NCBI GenBank assembly: GCA_963809205.1
Contig: CAWEIS010000025.1
Location: 372,001 to 436,000 of the forward strand
DNA length: 64,000 nt
From: DATLLN01 sp963809205
Lineage (GTDB): Bacteria > Actinomycetota > Thermoleophilia > Gaiellales > JAICJC01
Direction: 5' to 3'
Made by a program: the position numbers and the translations under genes. Below the pieces are notes generated by a model. It saw only the letters and a program-made list of their open reading frames with translations. It was not told where the DNA came from and searched no databases. The number at the start of each line of letters is the position of its first letter. Within the stretch, counting starts at the first letter, position 1. Positions 8,837 through 16,938 of the stretch are shown in pieces.

Positions 8837-9657
8837 GCGACCGGCGCTGGGACGAGTCGCTCTACGAGGGCAGCGCCGCCTACTACGCTGTGGGGCGGCT
8901 GCCCTACCCCGAGGCGCTGCCCGCGACCGTCCGTGCCGAGCTTGAGCTCGACGGCGCCGGCCGCCTGCTGGACGTCGGCTGCGGGCCCGGCTCGCTGACG
9001 CTGCCGCTGGCGCCGCTGTTCGCCGAGGTGGTCGGCGTCGACGCCGACGCCGGCATGATCGACGAGGCGGCGAAACGCGCACGGGACGCTGGCGTCGGCA
9101 ACGTCCGCTGGGTGCGCATGCGCGGGGAGGAGCTCCGGGCGGATCTCGGCGAGTTTCGCGTCGCGACGTTCGCCCAGTCCTTCCACTGGATGGACGGCGA
9201 CCGAGTCGCGGCGATCGTCCGCGACATGCTCGAGCCGGGCGGCCGGCTGGTGCACGTCGGCGCCACCACCCACCGCGGAGTGGCGACGGACCAGCCGCTG
9301 CCCGCGCCGTCCCCGCCGCGCGAGGAGATCTCGGAGCTGGTTGTTCGCTACCTGGGCGGTTTCGGCCGCCCGCCTGCGCGCGTCGCGCGCGGCGAGGACG
9401 ACGTCTATCGGCGAGCCGGTTTCGAAGGGCCGCGCCGCGTCACCGTCCCGCGCGGCGAGATCTTTTTGCGCTCCGAGGACGAGATCGTCGCGTCGGTCTT
9501 CTCGCTGTCCTCAGCCGCGCCGCACCTGTTCGGCGAGCGCCGCGACGCATTCGAGCGCGACCTCAGGGCGCTGCTGCGGACGGTCTCACCGGACGGCCGA
9601 TTCGCCGAGAAGGCACGCGAGATCGAGATCAGCATCTGGCAGCCGCCTGGCGACTGA
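8833..9657 (+). CDS. Class I SAM-dependent methyltransferase
   Basis: SAM motif I is LLDVGCGPGSLT, followed by the acidic VGVDAD and the post-II block ATFAQSFHWMD seen in this family. The N-terminal family signature RRWDESLYEGSAAYYA is encoded upstream of the first in-frame GTG (8890), so translation must begin near 8833. There the codon is CTG, forming a CTGA overlap with the preceding stop; a true ATG or GTG misread by one base is equally possible. The methyl acceptor is unknown. Confidence 0.75.
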   Translation: MSDRRWDESLYEGSAAYYAVGRLPYPEALPATVRAELELDGAGRLLDVGCGPGSLTLPLAPLFAEVVGVDADAGMIDEAAKRARDAGVGNVRWVRMRGEELRADLGEFRVATFAQSFHWMDGDRVAAIVRDMLEPGGRLVHVGATTHRGVATDQPLPAPSPPREEISELVVRYLGGFGRPPARVARGEDDVYRRAGFEGPRRVTVPRGEIFLRSEDEIVASVFSLSSAAPHLFGERRDAFERDLRALLRTVSPDGRFAEKAREIEISIWQPPGD

Positions 9658-9673
9658 CCGCCCGCCAGGCGAT

Positions 9674-10435
9674 CTACACGGCGGTACCGACGACGCGGCC
9701 GACGGCCATCGTCAGCAGCATCGCCGCGATTCCCCAGACGACGACCCGGATCGTCCCTCGGGCGGGAGGGGCGCCCCCCATGCGGGCGCCTGCCCATCCG
9801 GTGACCGCCAGCGCGACCGTCGTCGCTGCCATCGTCACCGCGATCCGGGCCGAGGCGGGCGCCAGGATGACCGCGATCAGGGGCAACGCCGCTCCCACGG
9901 TGAACGAGGCCGCGGAGGCCCCGGCTGCCTGGAGTGGCCGGGCATGCGAGAGCTCGGTCATGCCCAGCTCGTCGCGCGCGTGCACCTGCAAGAGGTCGGG
10001 TCGAGCACTCAGCTCGGCGGCCACCTCCTCCGCCAGCCGGCTCGAGAGGCCACGCTTCAGGTAGATCGCGGCCAGCTCCTGCTGCTCGCCCTCGGGGTCA
10101 CTGCGGAGCTCTCTCTGCTCGACCGCCAGGTCGGCCCGCTCCGCGTCGGCCTGCGAGCTCACCGAGACGTACTCGCCCGCGGCCATCGAGGCGGCCCCGG
10201 CCACCAGCCCGGCCGTCCCTGCAGTGAGGATCGCCGCGCGGGTCGAGTCCGCCGAGGCAACGCCGACGATGATCGCGGCCGTGGAGACGATGCCGTCGTT
10301 GGCCCCCAGCACCGCCGCCCGCAGCCATCCGGTTCGGTGGCTCAGATGGCGTTCGCGATGACGCGCGGTGACCACCGATCGATCGTAGTCACCCCGATCC
10401 CGGATTGCGACCGCCGGTCCGATGACAGGCGGCAC
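9674..10435 (-). CDS. VIT1/CCC1-family transporter
   Basis: A 253-residue membrane protein. The signature first helix reads RAAVLGANDGIVSTAAIIVGV, then AAGEYVSVSSQADAE, a charged cytoplasmic metal-binding-type segment (residues about 95-165, rich in Glu), and three C-terminal helices. Relatives move ferrous iron or manganese out of the cytosol. The first ~20 residues are poorly hydrophobic, so the start may be at a downstream codon near HRERHLSHRTGW. Confidence 0.85.
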   Translation of the reverse strand: MPPVIGPAVAIRDRGDYDRSVVTARHRERHLSHRTGWLRAAVLGANDGIVSTAAIIVGVASADSTRAAILTAGTAGLVAGAASMAAGEYVSVSSQADAERADLAVEQRELRSDPEGEQQELAAIYLKRGLSSRLAEEVAAELSARPDLLQVHARDELGMTELSHARPLQAAGASAASFTVGAALPLIAVILAPASARIAVTMAATTVALAVTGWAGARMGGAPPARGTIRVVVWGIAAMLLTMAVGRVVGTAV

Positions 10436-10509
10436 GGCGGACGGCGAGCCGGCGGTACAGGCCAGGGTCGCTGGAAAGGGGGAACTGAGGCGCCCAGTAG
10501 GATGACGCG

Positions 10510-11715
10510 ATGCGCAAGGTGACCGTCCTGGTGTCCCTCATGGTGACGGTCGATCTGGCGCTCTGGGCGGCGATTCTGCCGCTGCTTCCGACCTACGCCG
10601 ACGACTTCGGGCTGTCGAAGCCGGAGGCCGCGCTGCTGCTCTCGGCGTACAGCTTCGGGGTGATCCTGCTGGCCGTGCCGGTGGGCCACCTGGCCGACCG
10701 GATCGGCACCCGCGACGTTGCGATCGCCGGCCAGCTGATCATGGGTGCCGCGACCGTCGTGGTCGCGTTCGAGCCCAGCTACGGAGCGCTGCTCGCCGGC
10801 CGCTTCGCCCAGGGCCTTGCCTCGGCGATCACCTGGAGCGCCGGCCTGGCCTGGCTCGCCGAGTCCACGCCGGTCGAGCGCCGCGGCCGGACGATCGGGA
10901 TCGCCAACTCGGCGGCGACGATGGGCATGATCGCCGGGCCGCTGATCGGCGGCCTCGGCGCGTCGCTGGCCGGGATCGAAACGACGTTCCTGGTGGCCGC
11001 GGCGGTGGTCACGTCGCTCGGCGTGGTCGCGATGTTCCTGCCGCGCGGCAGCGAGCTGGTGGAGCGGGAGCGCAGCTTCCTGCCCGCCGTTCGCGCCGTC
11101 TCGCGCGAGCGGCTGATCGGGCTCGCGCTGCTGGTCGTCACCCTGGTCGCCATGGTCGGCGGCACGATGCAGGTGCTGCTGTCGCTGCGCCTCGGCGACC
11201 ACGGCTACTCGCAGTCCGAGATCGGCGCCCTGTTCGCGGGCGGCGCCGCGCTTGGGGCGGTTGCGATCATCCTCAGCGGGCGCGTCGGCGATCGCATCGG
11301 CCGTCCTCGGGTCGCCTTCTGGGACTGCCTGGCGCTTGCCACGGCCGTGTCGTTCCTGAGCCTGCCGCTCGCGGCCGGCGTGGTCGCGGGCATGGTGCTT
11401 GTGCTCGGGCCGCTGCAGTCGGTGCTGTACGGCGTCGGCTATCCGCTGGGCGCCGACGGCGCGGAGCTCGCCGGCGTGGGGCACGGGCTGGTGCTGGGCC
11501 TGGTCAACCTGGCGTGGGGCCTGGGGTCGGTGGTCGGCCCTCCGGTCGGCGGGACGCTTGCCGAGTTCGTCGGCGACGCGCCAGCCTACCTGACGATGGC
11601 CGTTGCCTGCCTGGCCACCGCGGTGGTGATCCGCCGCACGGTCATGGGGCGTGTGCAGCAAGCTGCAGCGTTGAGCTCGGCGTCACCTGCGGCCCGTTCG
11701 CCATCAGCCAGGTGA
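10510..11715 (+). CDS. Major facilitator superfamily transporter
   Basis: A 401-residue, twelve-helix MFS protein. The loop 2-3 signature appears as VGHLADRIGTRDV and its echo in loop 8-9 as GRVGDRIGRPRVAF. The DHA1-type drug/sugar efflux layout is likely but the substrate is not recognisable. The 3' end overlaps the convergent lipoprotein gene by about 70 bases, an unusually long antisense overlap; the last 20 residues (Ala/Ser rich) may reflect a frame error. Confidence 0.85.
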   Translation: MRKVTVLVSLMVTVDLALWAAILPLLPTYADDFGLSKPEAALLLSAYSFGVILLAVPVGHLADRIGTRDVAIAGQLIMGAATVVVAFEPSYGALLAGRFAQGLASAITWSAGLAWLAESTPVERRGRTIGIANSAATMGMIAGPLIGGLGASLAGIETTFLVAAAVVTSLGVVAMFLPRGSELVERERSFLPAVRAVSRERLIGLALLVVTLVAMVGGTMQVLLSLRLGDHGYSQSEIGALFAGGAALGAVAIILSGRVGDRIGRPRVAFWDCLALATAVSFLSLPLAAGVVAGMVLVLGPLQSVLYGVGYPLGADGAELAGVGHGLVLGLVNLAWGLGSVVGPPVGGTLAEFVGDAPAYLTMAVACLATAVVIRRTVMGRVQQAAALSSASPAARSPSAR

Positions 11716-12252
11716 CCCGCCGGCCGCTGCTCGCCAGGTAGAGCATCAGCGGCGTCTCCCGGTGGCAGCCGCAGCCGCGCGCCACCAGCAGGAATCCGTC
11801 GCGGCCGTCCGCCTTGACCGGCCGTGCCAGCCTCAGCACCCCGACATACGTGCCGGGGTGGTCGCGGACGAAGCCGACGAAGTCGCGCGCGCCGGCGGCC
11901 GAGCCGAACACCAGCGTCCGCGAGACCACGTCCAGATACTGGCTGGGGGTGCCGCCCTTGAACTCGCGCTCGGAGCCGGTGCGGTAGCTCCAGTCGGCCA
12001 GGCGCGCTTGCAGATCTCCGCCCTTCGGGCCTTCCGCCGCGAGGGCGGGCAGGTCGAGGCCGCGCTCCGTGTGGTCGAGTGCGGGCAGCGTGGAGGTGGC
12101 GAGCATCGGCAGCTCGCGGGCCGGCGGCTGCGGGGCAGGGCTCCGGCGCGCCGCCCGACGATCCGCCGGAGGACGAGCCGCCGCAGCCCGCCAAACCCGC
12201 TCCAAGCAGGAGTAATAGCGATGGTCCAGCCGACACGGTGCATAGGGGGCAT
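11642..12252 (-). CDS. Putative lipoprotein of unknown function (one frame break)
   Basis: The N-terminus has a hydrophobic stretch and a lipobox (LLLLLGAGLAGCGG), so the mature protein is probably anchored through Cys. One extra base near 12138 breaks the frame; removing it joins APEP to APQPPARELPML. The body (TLPALDHTERGLDLPALAAEG, then a compact domain ending in a CGCHRETPLMLYLAS segment) matches no family I know. ATG 12252 and GTG 12236 are both possible starts. It is divergent from the polyamine-type binding protein gene. Confidence 0.55.
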
Positions 12253-12338
12253 GTGTAACAGGGATTCTGGACTCCGGCCGCAGTTGTCGGTACATTCGTC
12301 TCTTCTCTCGTGTCAAGGGCGGCTCTCAGGAGGACTTC

Positions 12339-13527
12339 ATGAGGCGAATGGATCGGCGCGACTTCCTCAAAGGATCGGCTGCCCTCGGTGGGGCAGTCGT
12401 CCTCAGCGGCTGCGGATCGAGCTCCGGGATCAAGGCCGACACGGGCGGTGGCGCGTCCAGCGTCGCTCCGGTCACCTACGGCGGCGACGTCTCGCGCCGA
12501 GCCGAACAAGCTGGTCATCTCCGAGTGGCCCGGCTACGAGGCCGGCGGCACCAAGGCGCAGACCTACGGCCTGCTCGCGGGGAAGAGCTACACCAAGAAG
12601 TACGGGGCAAGCAGCCTCAAGTATCGCCGACTACGGCAACGACGACAAGAACCTGAACGCGATGAAGGCGGGCCAGAAGTTCGACCTGCTCCACCCCTGC
12701 GTCGGCTACATCCAGGACTACGTCAACGCGGGCGTCGTCCAGCCGTTCGACACCAGCCTGCTGCCCAGCTTCGGCAACCTCTTCCCCGAGATGGTCGACC
12801 GGGGCAAGGTCAACGGCCAGCAGTACTGGATCCCCTGGGACTGGGGCTTCTCGTCTGTCCTCTACCGCAAGGACAAGATCGACCCGGCCGACGCGCACCG
12901 GCTGGGAGCTGTTCTGGAACGAGAAGTACAGCGGCAAGATCTCGATGTGGGACGGCGGCTCGACGCCGGTCGAGATCGCCGGCCTGCTCACCGATCCGCC
13001 GGCCAAGGAGCCGTACCACATGACGGCGGAGGAGCTCGACCGGGCGAAGGCGCTGCTGATCAAGCAGAAGCCGCTGAACAAGTTCTACTGGACGAGCGAG
13101 TACGGCAACATGCAGCCGGCCTTCAAGTCCGGCGACATCTGGATCACGTACTCGTGGCCGAACGACTACAAGGACATGGCCGCGGCGCTGGGCGAGGACA
13201 AGGTCGAGTTCATGCAGGAGCCGTCGCAGGGCATCCTGGCATGGGTGTGCGGGTTCATGCTGGGCAAGGACACCGCCAGCCCGATCCACGCGCACGAGTA
13301 CGTCGAGTCGTTCATCGCGCACGACGCGTGCGTCGACCTGACCAACCTGTTCGCGTACGGCGTCGTCCGACTCGACAGTCCAGGTCAGCGAGGTCAAGGA
13401 CCAGCAGCTGGCGACCAAGCTCAAGATCGGCGATCCCAAGGCGCTGGATCCGCCGACGCATCTCGAGCAGTGGATCCCCAACCGGGCCGACTACCAGCGC
13501 GTCTGGGCTGAAGTCAAGGCGAGCTAG
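12339..13527 (+). CDS. ABC importer substrate-binding protein, spermidine/putrescine type (four frame breaks)
   Basis: The N-terminus RRMDRRDFLKGSAALGG has a twin-arginine motif followed by a lipobox (VVLSGCGSS), so it is a Tat-exported lipoprotein. The body has PotD/PotF-like features: VISEWPGYEA, DYGNDDKNLNAMKAG, PWDWGFSSVLYRKDKI and a C-terminal IPNRADYQRVWAEVKA. Continuity requires removal of single bases near 12500, 12606, 12905 and 13372, after which one frame runs to TAG 13525-13527. It heads an operon with two permeases but no ATPase gene. Confidence 0.8.
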
Positions 13528-13539
13528 GACGGCCATCGG

Positions 13540-14499
13540 GTGGCCGTCGCCGAGAAAGCGACCGAGCGCCGGCCGACCCCCAAGCGGGTCGGTCGGCGCC
13601 GTCGCGGTTTCCACCCCGGCAAGGGGTGGCTGGTGCTGCCGCCCACCGCCTATCTGCTGGCGCTGCTGATCTTCCCGATCATCCTGGTCGGGATGTACAG
13701 CCTGTTCCTGCTGACGAATCTGACCGGCGTGATCGCCACGTTCTCGTACCAGGACTGGCTCGACTTCTTCCCGAACAAGTGGACGTTCTTCCCGCCCTGG
13801 AACACCGACTCGCCGTTCTGGAACACGTTCACGAAGTCGATGGGCATCACCGTCCTGGTGTCCCTGCTGACGACGGCCGCCGCCTATCCGGTGGCCTACT
13901 TCCTCGCCTTCATCGCCCACCGCCGCCGCTACGTGCTGCTGCTGGTGCTGCTGGCGCCCTTCTTCACGAGCTTCCTGCTGCGCGTGCTGGCGTGGCAGGT
14001 GATGCTAAACAACAACGGCGTGATCAACTCGCTGCTGTGGGAGCTGGGTCTGCGCGACCAGGGCAACGCCGTCTCCTGGCTGATCAACACCTGGTTCTCG
14101 GTCGGGCTGGTGCTGGCCTACTCGTGGATCCCGTTCGTGGCGCTGCCGATGTTCGTGGTCATGGAGAACATGGACCGGCGGCTGATCGAGGCCGCGCAGG
14201 ATCTGGGCGCCAGCCGCTTCATGACCTTCCTGCGGATCACGCTGCCGCTGTCGCTGCCCGGCGTCATCGCCGGCTTCGTGTTCGTGCTGATCCCGACCAC
14301 CGGCGAGTTCATCACGCCGCAGCTGGTCGGCGGCTCCGAGACCTACATGTTCGGACAGGCGATTCAGGATCTGTTCGTCGGCACCGCCATCGACTGGAAC
14401 TACGGCGCCGTTCTGTCGATCTGGCTGATGCTGATCGTGGTCGTGCTGGTGGCGTTCTCCGCCCGCTTCCTGACGATGGATCTGAGGGAGGAGACGTGA
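13540..14499 (+). CDS. ABC transporter permease, PotB type
   Basis: A 319-residue inner-membrane permease with six or more helices. The EAA loop that docks the ATPase is RRLIEAAQDLGASRFMTFLRI (positions about 14170-14240). A basic N-terminal tail precedes helix 1. GTG start 13 bases after the binding-protein stop. Its own stop overlaps the next permease start (GTGA). Confidence 0.9.
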   Translation: MAVAEKATERRPTPKRVGRRRRGFHPGKGWLVLPPTAYLLALLIFPIILVGMYSLFLLTNLTGVIATFSYQDWLDFFPNKWTFFPPWNTDSPFWNTFTKSMGITVLVSLLTTAAAYPVAYFLAFIAHRRRYVLLLVLLAPFFTSFLLRVLAWQVMLNNNGVINSLLWELGLRDQGNAVSWLINTWFSVGLVLAYSWIPFVALPMFVVMENMDRRLIEAAQDLGASRFMTFLRITLPLSLPGVIAGFVFVLIPTTGEFITPQLVGGSETYMFGQAIQDLFVGTAIDWNYGAVLSIWLMLIVVVLVAFSARFLTMDLREET

Positions 14500-15329
14500 A
14501 CCCGACCGTCGGCAGGCTGGGCCGCTGGGGGCTGGGCACGTACTTCACCCTGCTGGTGCTGTTCCTGTACGCGCCGCTGGTGGTCATCTTCGTCTTCTCG
14601 TTCAACAACAGCACGATCCCGGCGCTGCCGCTGTCCGGCTTCACAACGCAGTGGTACGACGCGGCGTTCAACGACTCCGAGCTGCTCGACGCGGTCACCC
14701 TGTCCGCCAAGATCGCGATCTGCAACGCGATCTTCGCGACCACGCTGGGCGTGATCGGCGCGCTCGGCCTGTCGGCCCGGCGCGTGTTCCTGCGGCCGGC
14801 GGTGACGGCGCTGATGATGCTGCCGCTGGTCGTGCCCTACATCGTGCTGGCGATCGGCATGCTGATCCTGATCCACCAGGCGGGGCTCAACCAGTCGTGG
14901 ATCGCGGTGCTGGCCGGGCACGTGGTGATCACCGTGCCGTACACGATCCTGATCATCCTGCCGCGGTTGCGGACGCTGGACGCGTCGCTGCCCGAGGCGG
15001 CGCGAGACCTCGGCTCCAGCGAGGTCGGATCGTTCTGGCGGATCACGCGGCCGCTGATCACCCCGGCAATCGTCTCGTCGATGATCGTGTCGTTCACGAT
15101 CTCGTTCGACGAGTACGCCATAGCGTCGTTCCTGATCCCGCCCGGCGACCGCACCTTCCCGATCTTCGTCTACAGCGGCACCAAGGTGCCCGCGTCGCGC
15201 CCCGAGCTGCTGGCGATCGCCGCAATCGTGATCGCGATCTCGCTGGTGCTGGTCGTCGTCACCGAGGTCGGCCGCCAGTGGGTCGAGCGCCGGCAGACGG
15301 GTTCGGCGGGCGCGGACATCGTCGGCTGA
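14496..15329 (+). CDS. ABC transporter permease, PotC type
   Basis: A 277-residue permease, partner of the preceding gene. The EAA loop is SLPEAARDLGSSEVGSFWRI. The sequence SFNNSTIPALPLSGFTTQWY after helix 1 is characteristic of PotC-type subunits. No gene for the cytosolic ATPase is found on either side, so it must be supplied from elsewhere in the genome or shared with another importer. Confidence 0.9.
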   Translation: MNPTVGRLGRWGLGTYFTLLVLFLYAPLVVIFVFSFNNSTIPALPLSGFTTQWYDAAFNDSELLDAVTLSAKIAICNAIFATTLGVIGALGLSARRVFLRPAVTALMMLPLVVPYIVLAIGMLILIHQAGLNQSWIAVLAGHVVITVPYTILIILPRLRTLDASLPEAARDLGSSEVGSFWRITRPLITPAIVSSMIVSFTISFDEYAIASFLIPPGDRTFPIFVYSGTKVPASRPELLAIAAIVIAISLVLVVVTEVGRQWVERRQTGSAGADIVG

Positions 15330-15341
15330 CACAATCCGCGC

Positions 15342-16328
15342 GTGCGGATCCTGCTGGTCTCGAACATGTACCCCAGCCCCGAGCGGCCGGAGTTCGGCGT
15401 CTTCGTGCGCAACCTGGAGCGCGCGCTGGTGGCCCGCGGCAACGAGGTCGTGCCGGTCGTGCTCGACGACCCGGCGCACGGCCGCCTGCACACGCCGGCC
15501 AAGTACGCGCAGCTGGCCGCGCGAACGGTCGCGGCGGCGCGGCGGGTCAAGCCGGACGTCGTCTACGCGCACTACCTGGTGCCGACCGGTCTGATCGCCG
15601 CCGCCACGCGCAGGCCGTTCGTCGTTACGGCACACGGGGGTGACGTCGCCAACGCCGAGCGGGGCGGCCCGCTGGCCACGGCCACCCGCGCGGTGATCGC
15701 CCGGGCCGCTGCGGTGATCTGCGTGTCCGAGTACCTGGCCGAGCGGCTGCCGAGCACGCCGCGCCGGCTGGAGGTGATCGACTGCGGCGTCGACACGACC
15801 GCCTGGCGGCCGGCGCGGCGGGCGCCCGGCGACGGGCCGCGGTTCCTGTACGTCGGCTCGCTGACGGAGCGCAAGAACGTCGGCCGGTTGCTGGACGCGT
15901 TCCGGGGGCTGGGCGAGGGGACGCTGCGGATCGTCGGCGCGGGGCCGCTCGAGGGTGCGCTGCGGGCGATCGCGCCGCCCGGCGTCGAGTTCCTGGGCCG
16001 CGTCCCGCACCAGCAGCTGCTCGCCGAGCTGGCCGGCTGCGACGTGCTCTGCCAGCCCAGCCTGGTCGAGCCGCAGGGCCAGGCGCTGCTGGAGGCGCTG
16101 GCGTGCGCCCGGCCGGTCGTGGCGACCCGGGTCGGCGGCCCACCGGAGTTCGTGACGCCGGACTGCGGCGCGCTGGTCGATCCGTCGAGCGTCGAGGACA
16201 TCGCGGCCGGGATGCGTACGGCGGCGGCGTTGCCGGTGCCGTGCGACGCCGCGGTGCGCGTGGCGGGCGAGCACGACGTCGCCGTTCAGGCCGCGCGGGT
16301 CGAAGCGGTGCTGCGCTCGGTATCCTGA
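15342..16328 (+). CDS. Glycosyltransferase family 4
   Basis: A 328-residue GT-B enzyme. N-terminal Rossmann start ILLVSNMYPSPERPEFGVFV, acceptor loop THGGDVANAERGG-type, C-terminal domain beginning FLYVGSLTERKNVGRLLDAF, and the nucleotide-sugar E-x7-E motif in EPQGQALLEALACARPVV. Probably adds a sugar to a lipid-linked or surface glycan. GTG start 12 bases after the permease stop; the neighbouring thioredoxin-like gene follows after six bases. Confidence 0.85.
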   Translation: MRILLVSNMYPSPERPEFGVFVRNLERALVARGNEVVPVVLDDPAHGRLHTPAKYAQLAARTVAAARRVKPDVVYAHYLVPTGLIAAATRRPFVVTAHGGDVANAERGGPLATATRAVIARAAAVICVSEYLAERLPSTPRRLEVIDCGVDTTAWRPARRAPGDGPRFLYVGSLTERKNVGRLLDAFRGLGEGTLRIVGAGPLEGALRAIAPPGVEFLGRVPHQQLLAELAGCDVLCQPSLVEPQGQALLEALACARPVVATRVGGPPEFVTPDCGALVDPSSVEDIAAGMRTAAALPVPCDAAVRVAGEHDVAVQAARVEAVLRSVS

Positions 16329-16334
16329 AGCGGC

Positions 16335-16700
16335 ATGGGGCTGCTTCGCTCCTCACGACGGCTGTTCGGGCGCCAGCTGACAGCGGGCAGGGGCGTGGTC
16401 GCTCCGCGTGAGCTGGGGTTGGACGAGTTTCCGCCGCTCGGCGTGTTTCTGCAGTTCTCGGCGCCCGGACCCGGTCATTCGCGCGTCTCCCTGAACCGGC
16501 TGGCGGCGGCGGCCGCGTCGCACGGCGGCGACGTCGTGGTGGTCGAGCAGCTGGCCGGCCGCGGCGGGCGCCTGGCCGGGCGCCTGGGCGTGCACGTCGC
16601 GCCGACCGTGCTCTACGTCGGGCCGGACGGCTGCGTCGTGCGGCGCTGGACGCGGCCGCCCGAGCGCGGCGAGTTGGACCAGGTGCTCGCAGGCGTGTAA
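16335..16700 (+). CDS. Thioredoxin-fold-like small protein lacking a CxxC motif
   Basis: A 121-residue protein. The segment VFLQFSAPGPGHSRVSLNRLAA followed by VVVVEQLAGRGGRLAGRLGVHVAPTVLYVGPDG has the strand-helix and cis-proline (VAPTV) pattern of thioredoxins, but the active site reads APGPGHS with no cysteine, so it cannot be a redox catalyst. The TAA stop is part of palindrome copy 2. Confidence 0.55.
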   Translation: MGLLRSSRRLFGRQLTAGRGVVAPRELGLDEFPPLGVFLQFSAPGPGHSRVSLNRLAAAAASHGGDVVVVEQLAGRGGRLAGRLGVHVAPTVLYVGPDGCVVRRWTRPPERGELDQVLAGV

Positions 16701-16727
16701 CAACGGGGTCTGACCCCGTTGTTACAC
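16695..16727. repeat. Palindromic GGGGTC-T-GACCCC element, copy 2 (perfect)
   Basis: Left arm GTGTAACAACGGGGTC and right arm GACCCCGTTGTTACAC are perfect 16-base inverted repeats around one T. The left arm contains the TAA stop of the plus-strand gene and the right arm, read on the other strand, the TAA stop of the minus-strand gene, each in the same Val-stop context. It would form a strong hairpin in both transcripts. Confidence 0.9.
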
Positions 16728-16931
16728 CGAGGGCAGGTCGGCCAGCCGCCGGTCGATGAACGGGCGGAAGCGGTCCTCGAGGCCGGCCTCCTGCGCGAGC
16801 CGCAGCGCCTGCTCGAACGTGCCGCGCGCCTTCGCATACTTGTCGTCGCCGCCCTGCTTGAGGCGGTTGTCGCCGACGACGATCAGCTTCCGGATCCGCT
16901 CGGCGGCCTGCTCGGGATCGATCTCGGCCAT
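16722..16931 (-). CDS. Hypothetical helical protein, 69 residues
   Basis: All-helical by composition: EQAAERIRKLIVVGDNRLKQGG then KARGTFEQALRLAQEAGLEDRF, resembling one tetratricopeptide-like helix pair. No family assignment. The ATG lies eight bases below the end of the MMPL gene on the same strand, so it is probably the last gene of the MMPL transcript. Its stop codon is inside palindrome copy 2. Confidence 0.55.
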   Translation of the reverse strand: MAEIDPEQAAERIRKLIVVGDNRLKQGGDDKYAKARGTFEQALRLAQEAGLEDRFRPFIDRRLADLPSV

Positions 16932-16938
16932 GCCGCCA

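Noticed and set aside
12339..13527. Programmed ribosomal frameshifting in the binding-protein gene and other broken genes
   Set aside because: No slippery heptamer or stimulatory structure is seen, there are several breaks per gene, and nearly all are simple insertions spread over unrelated genes.
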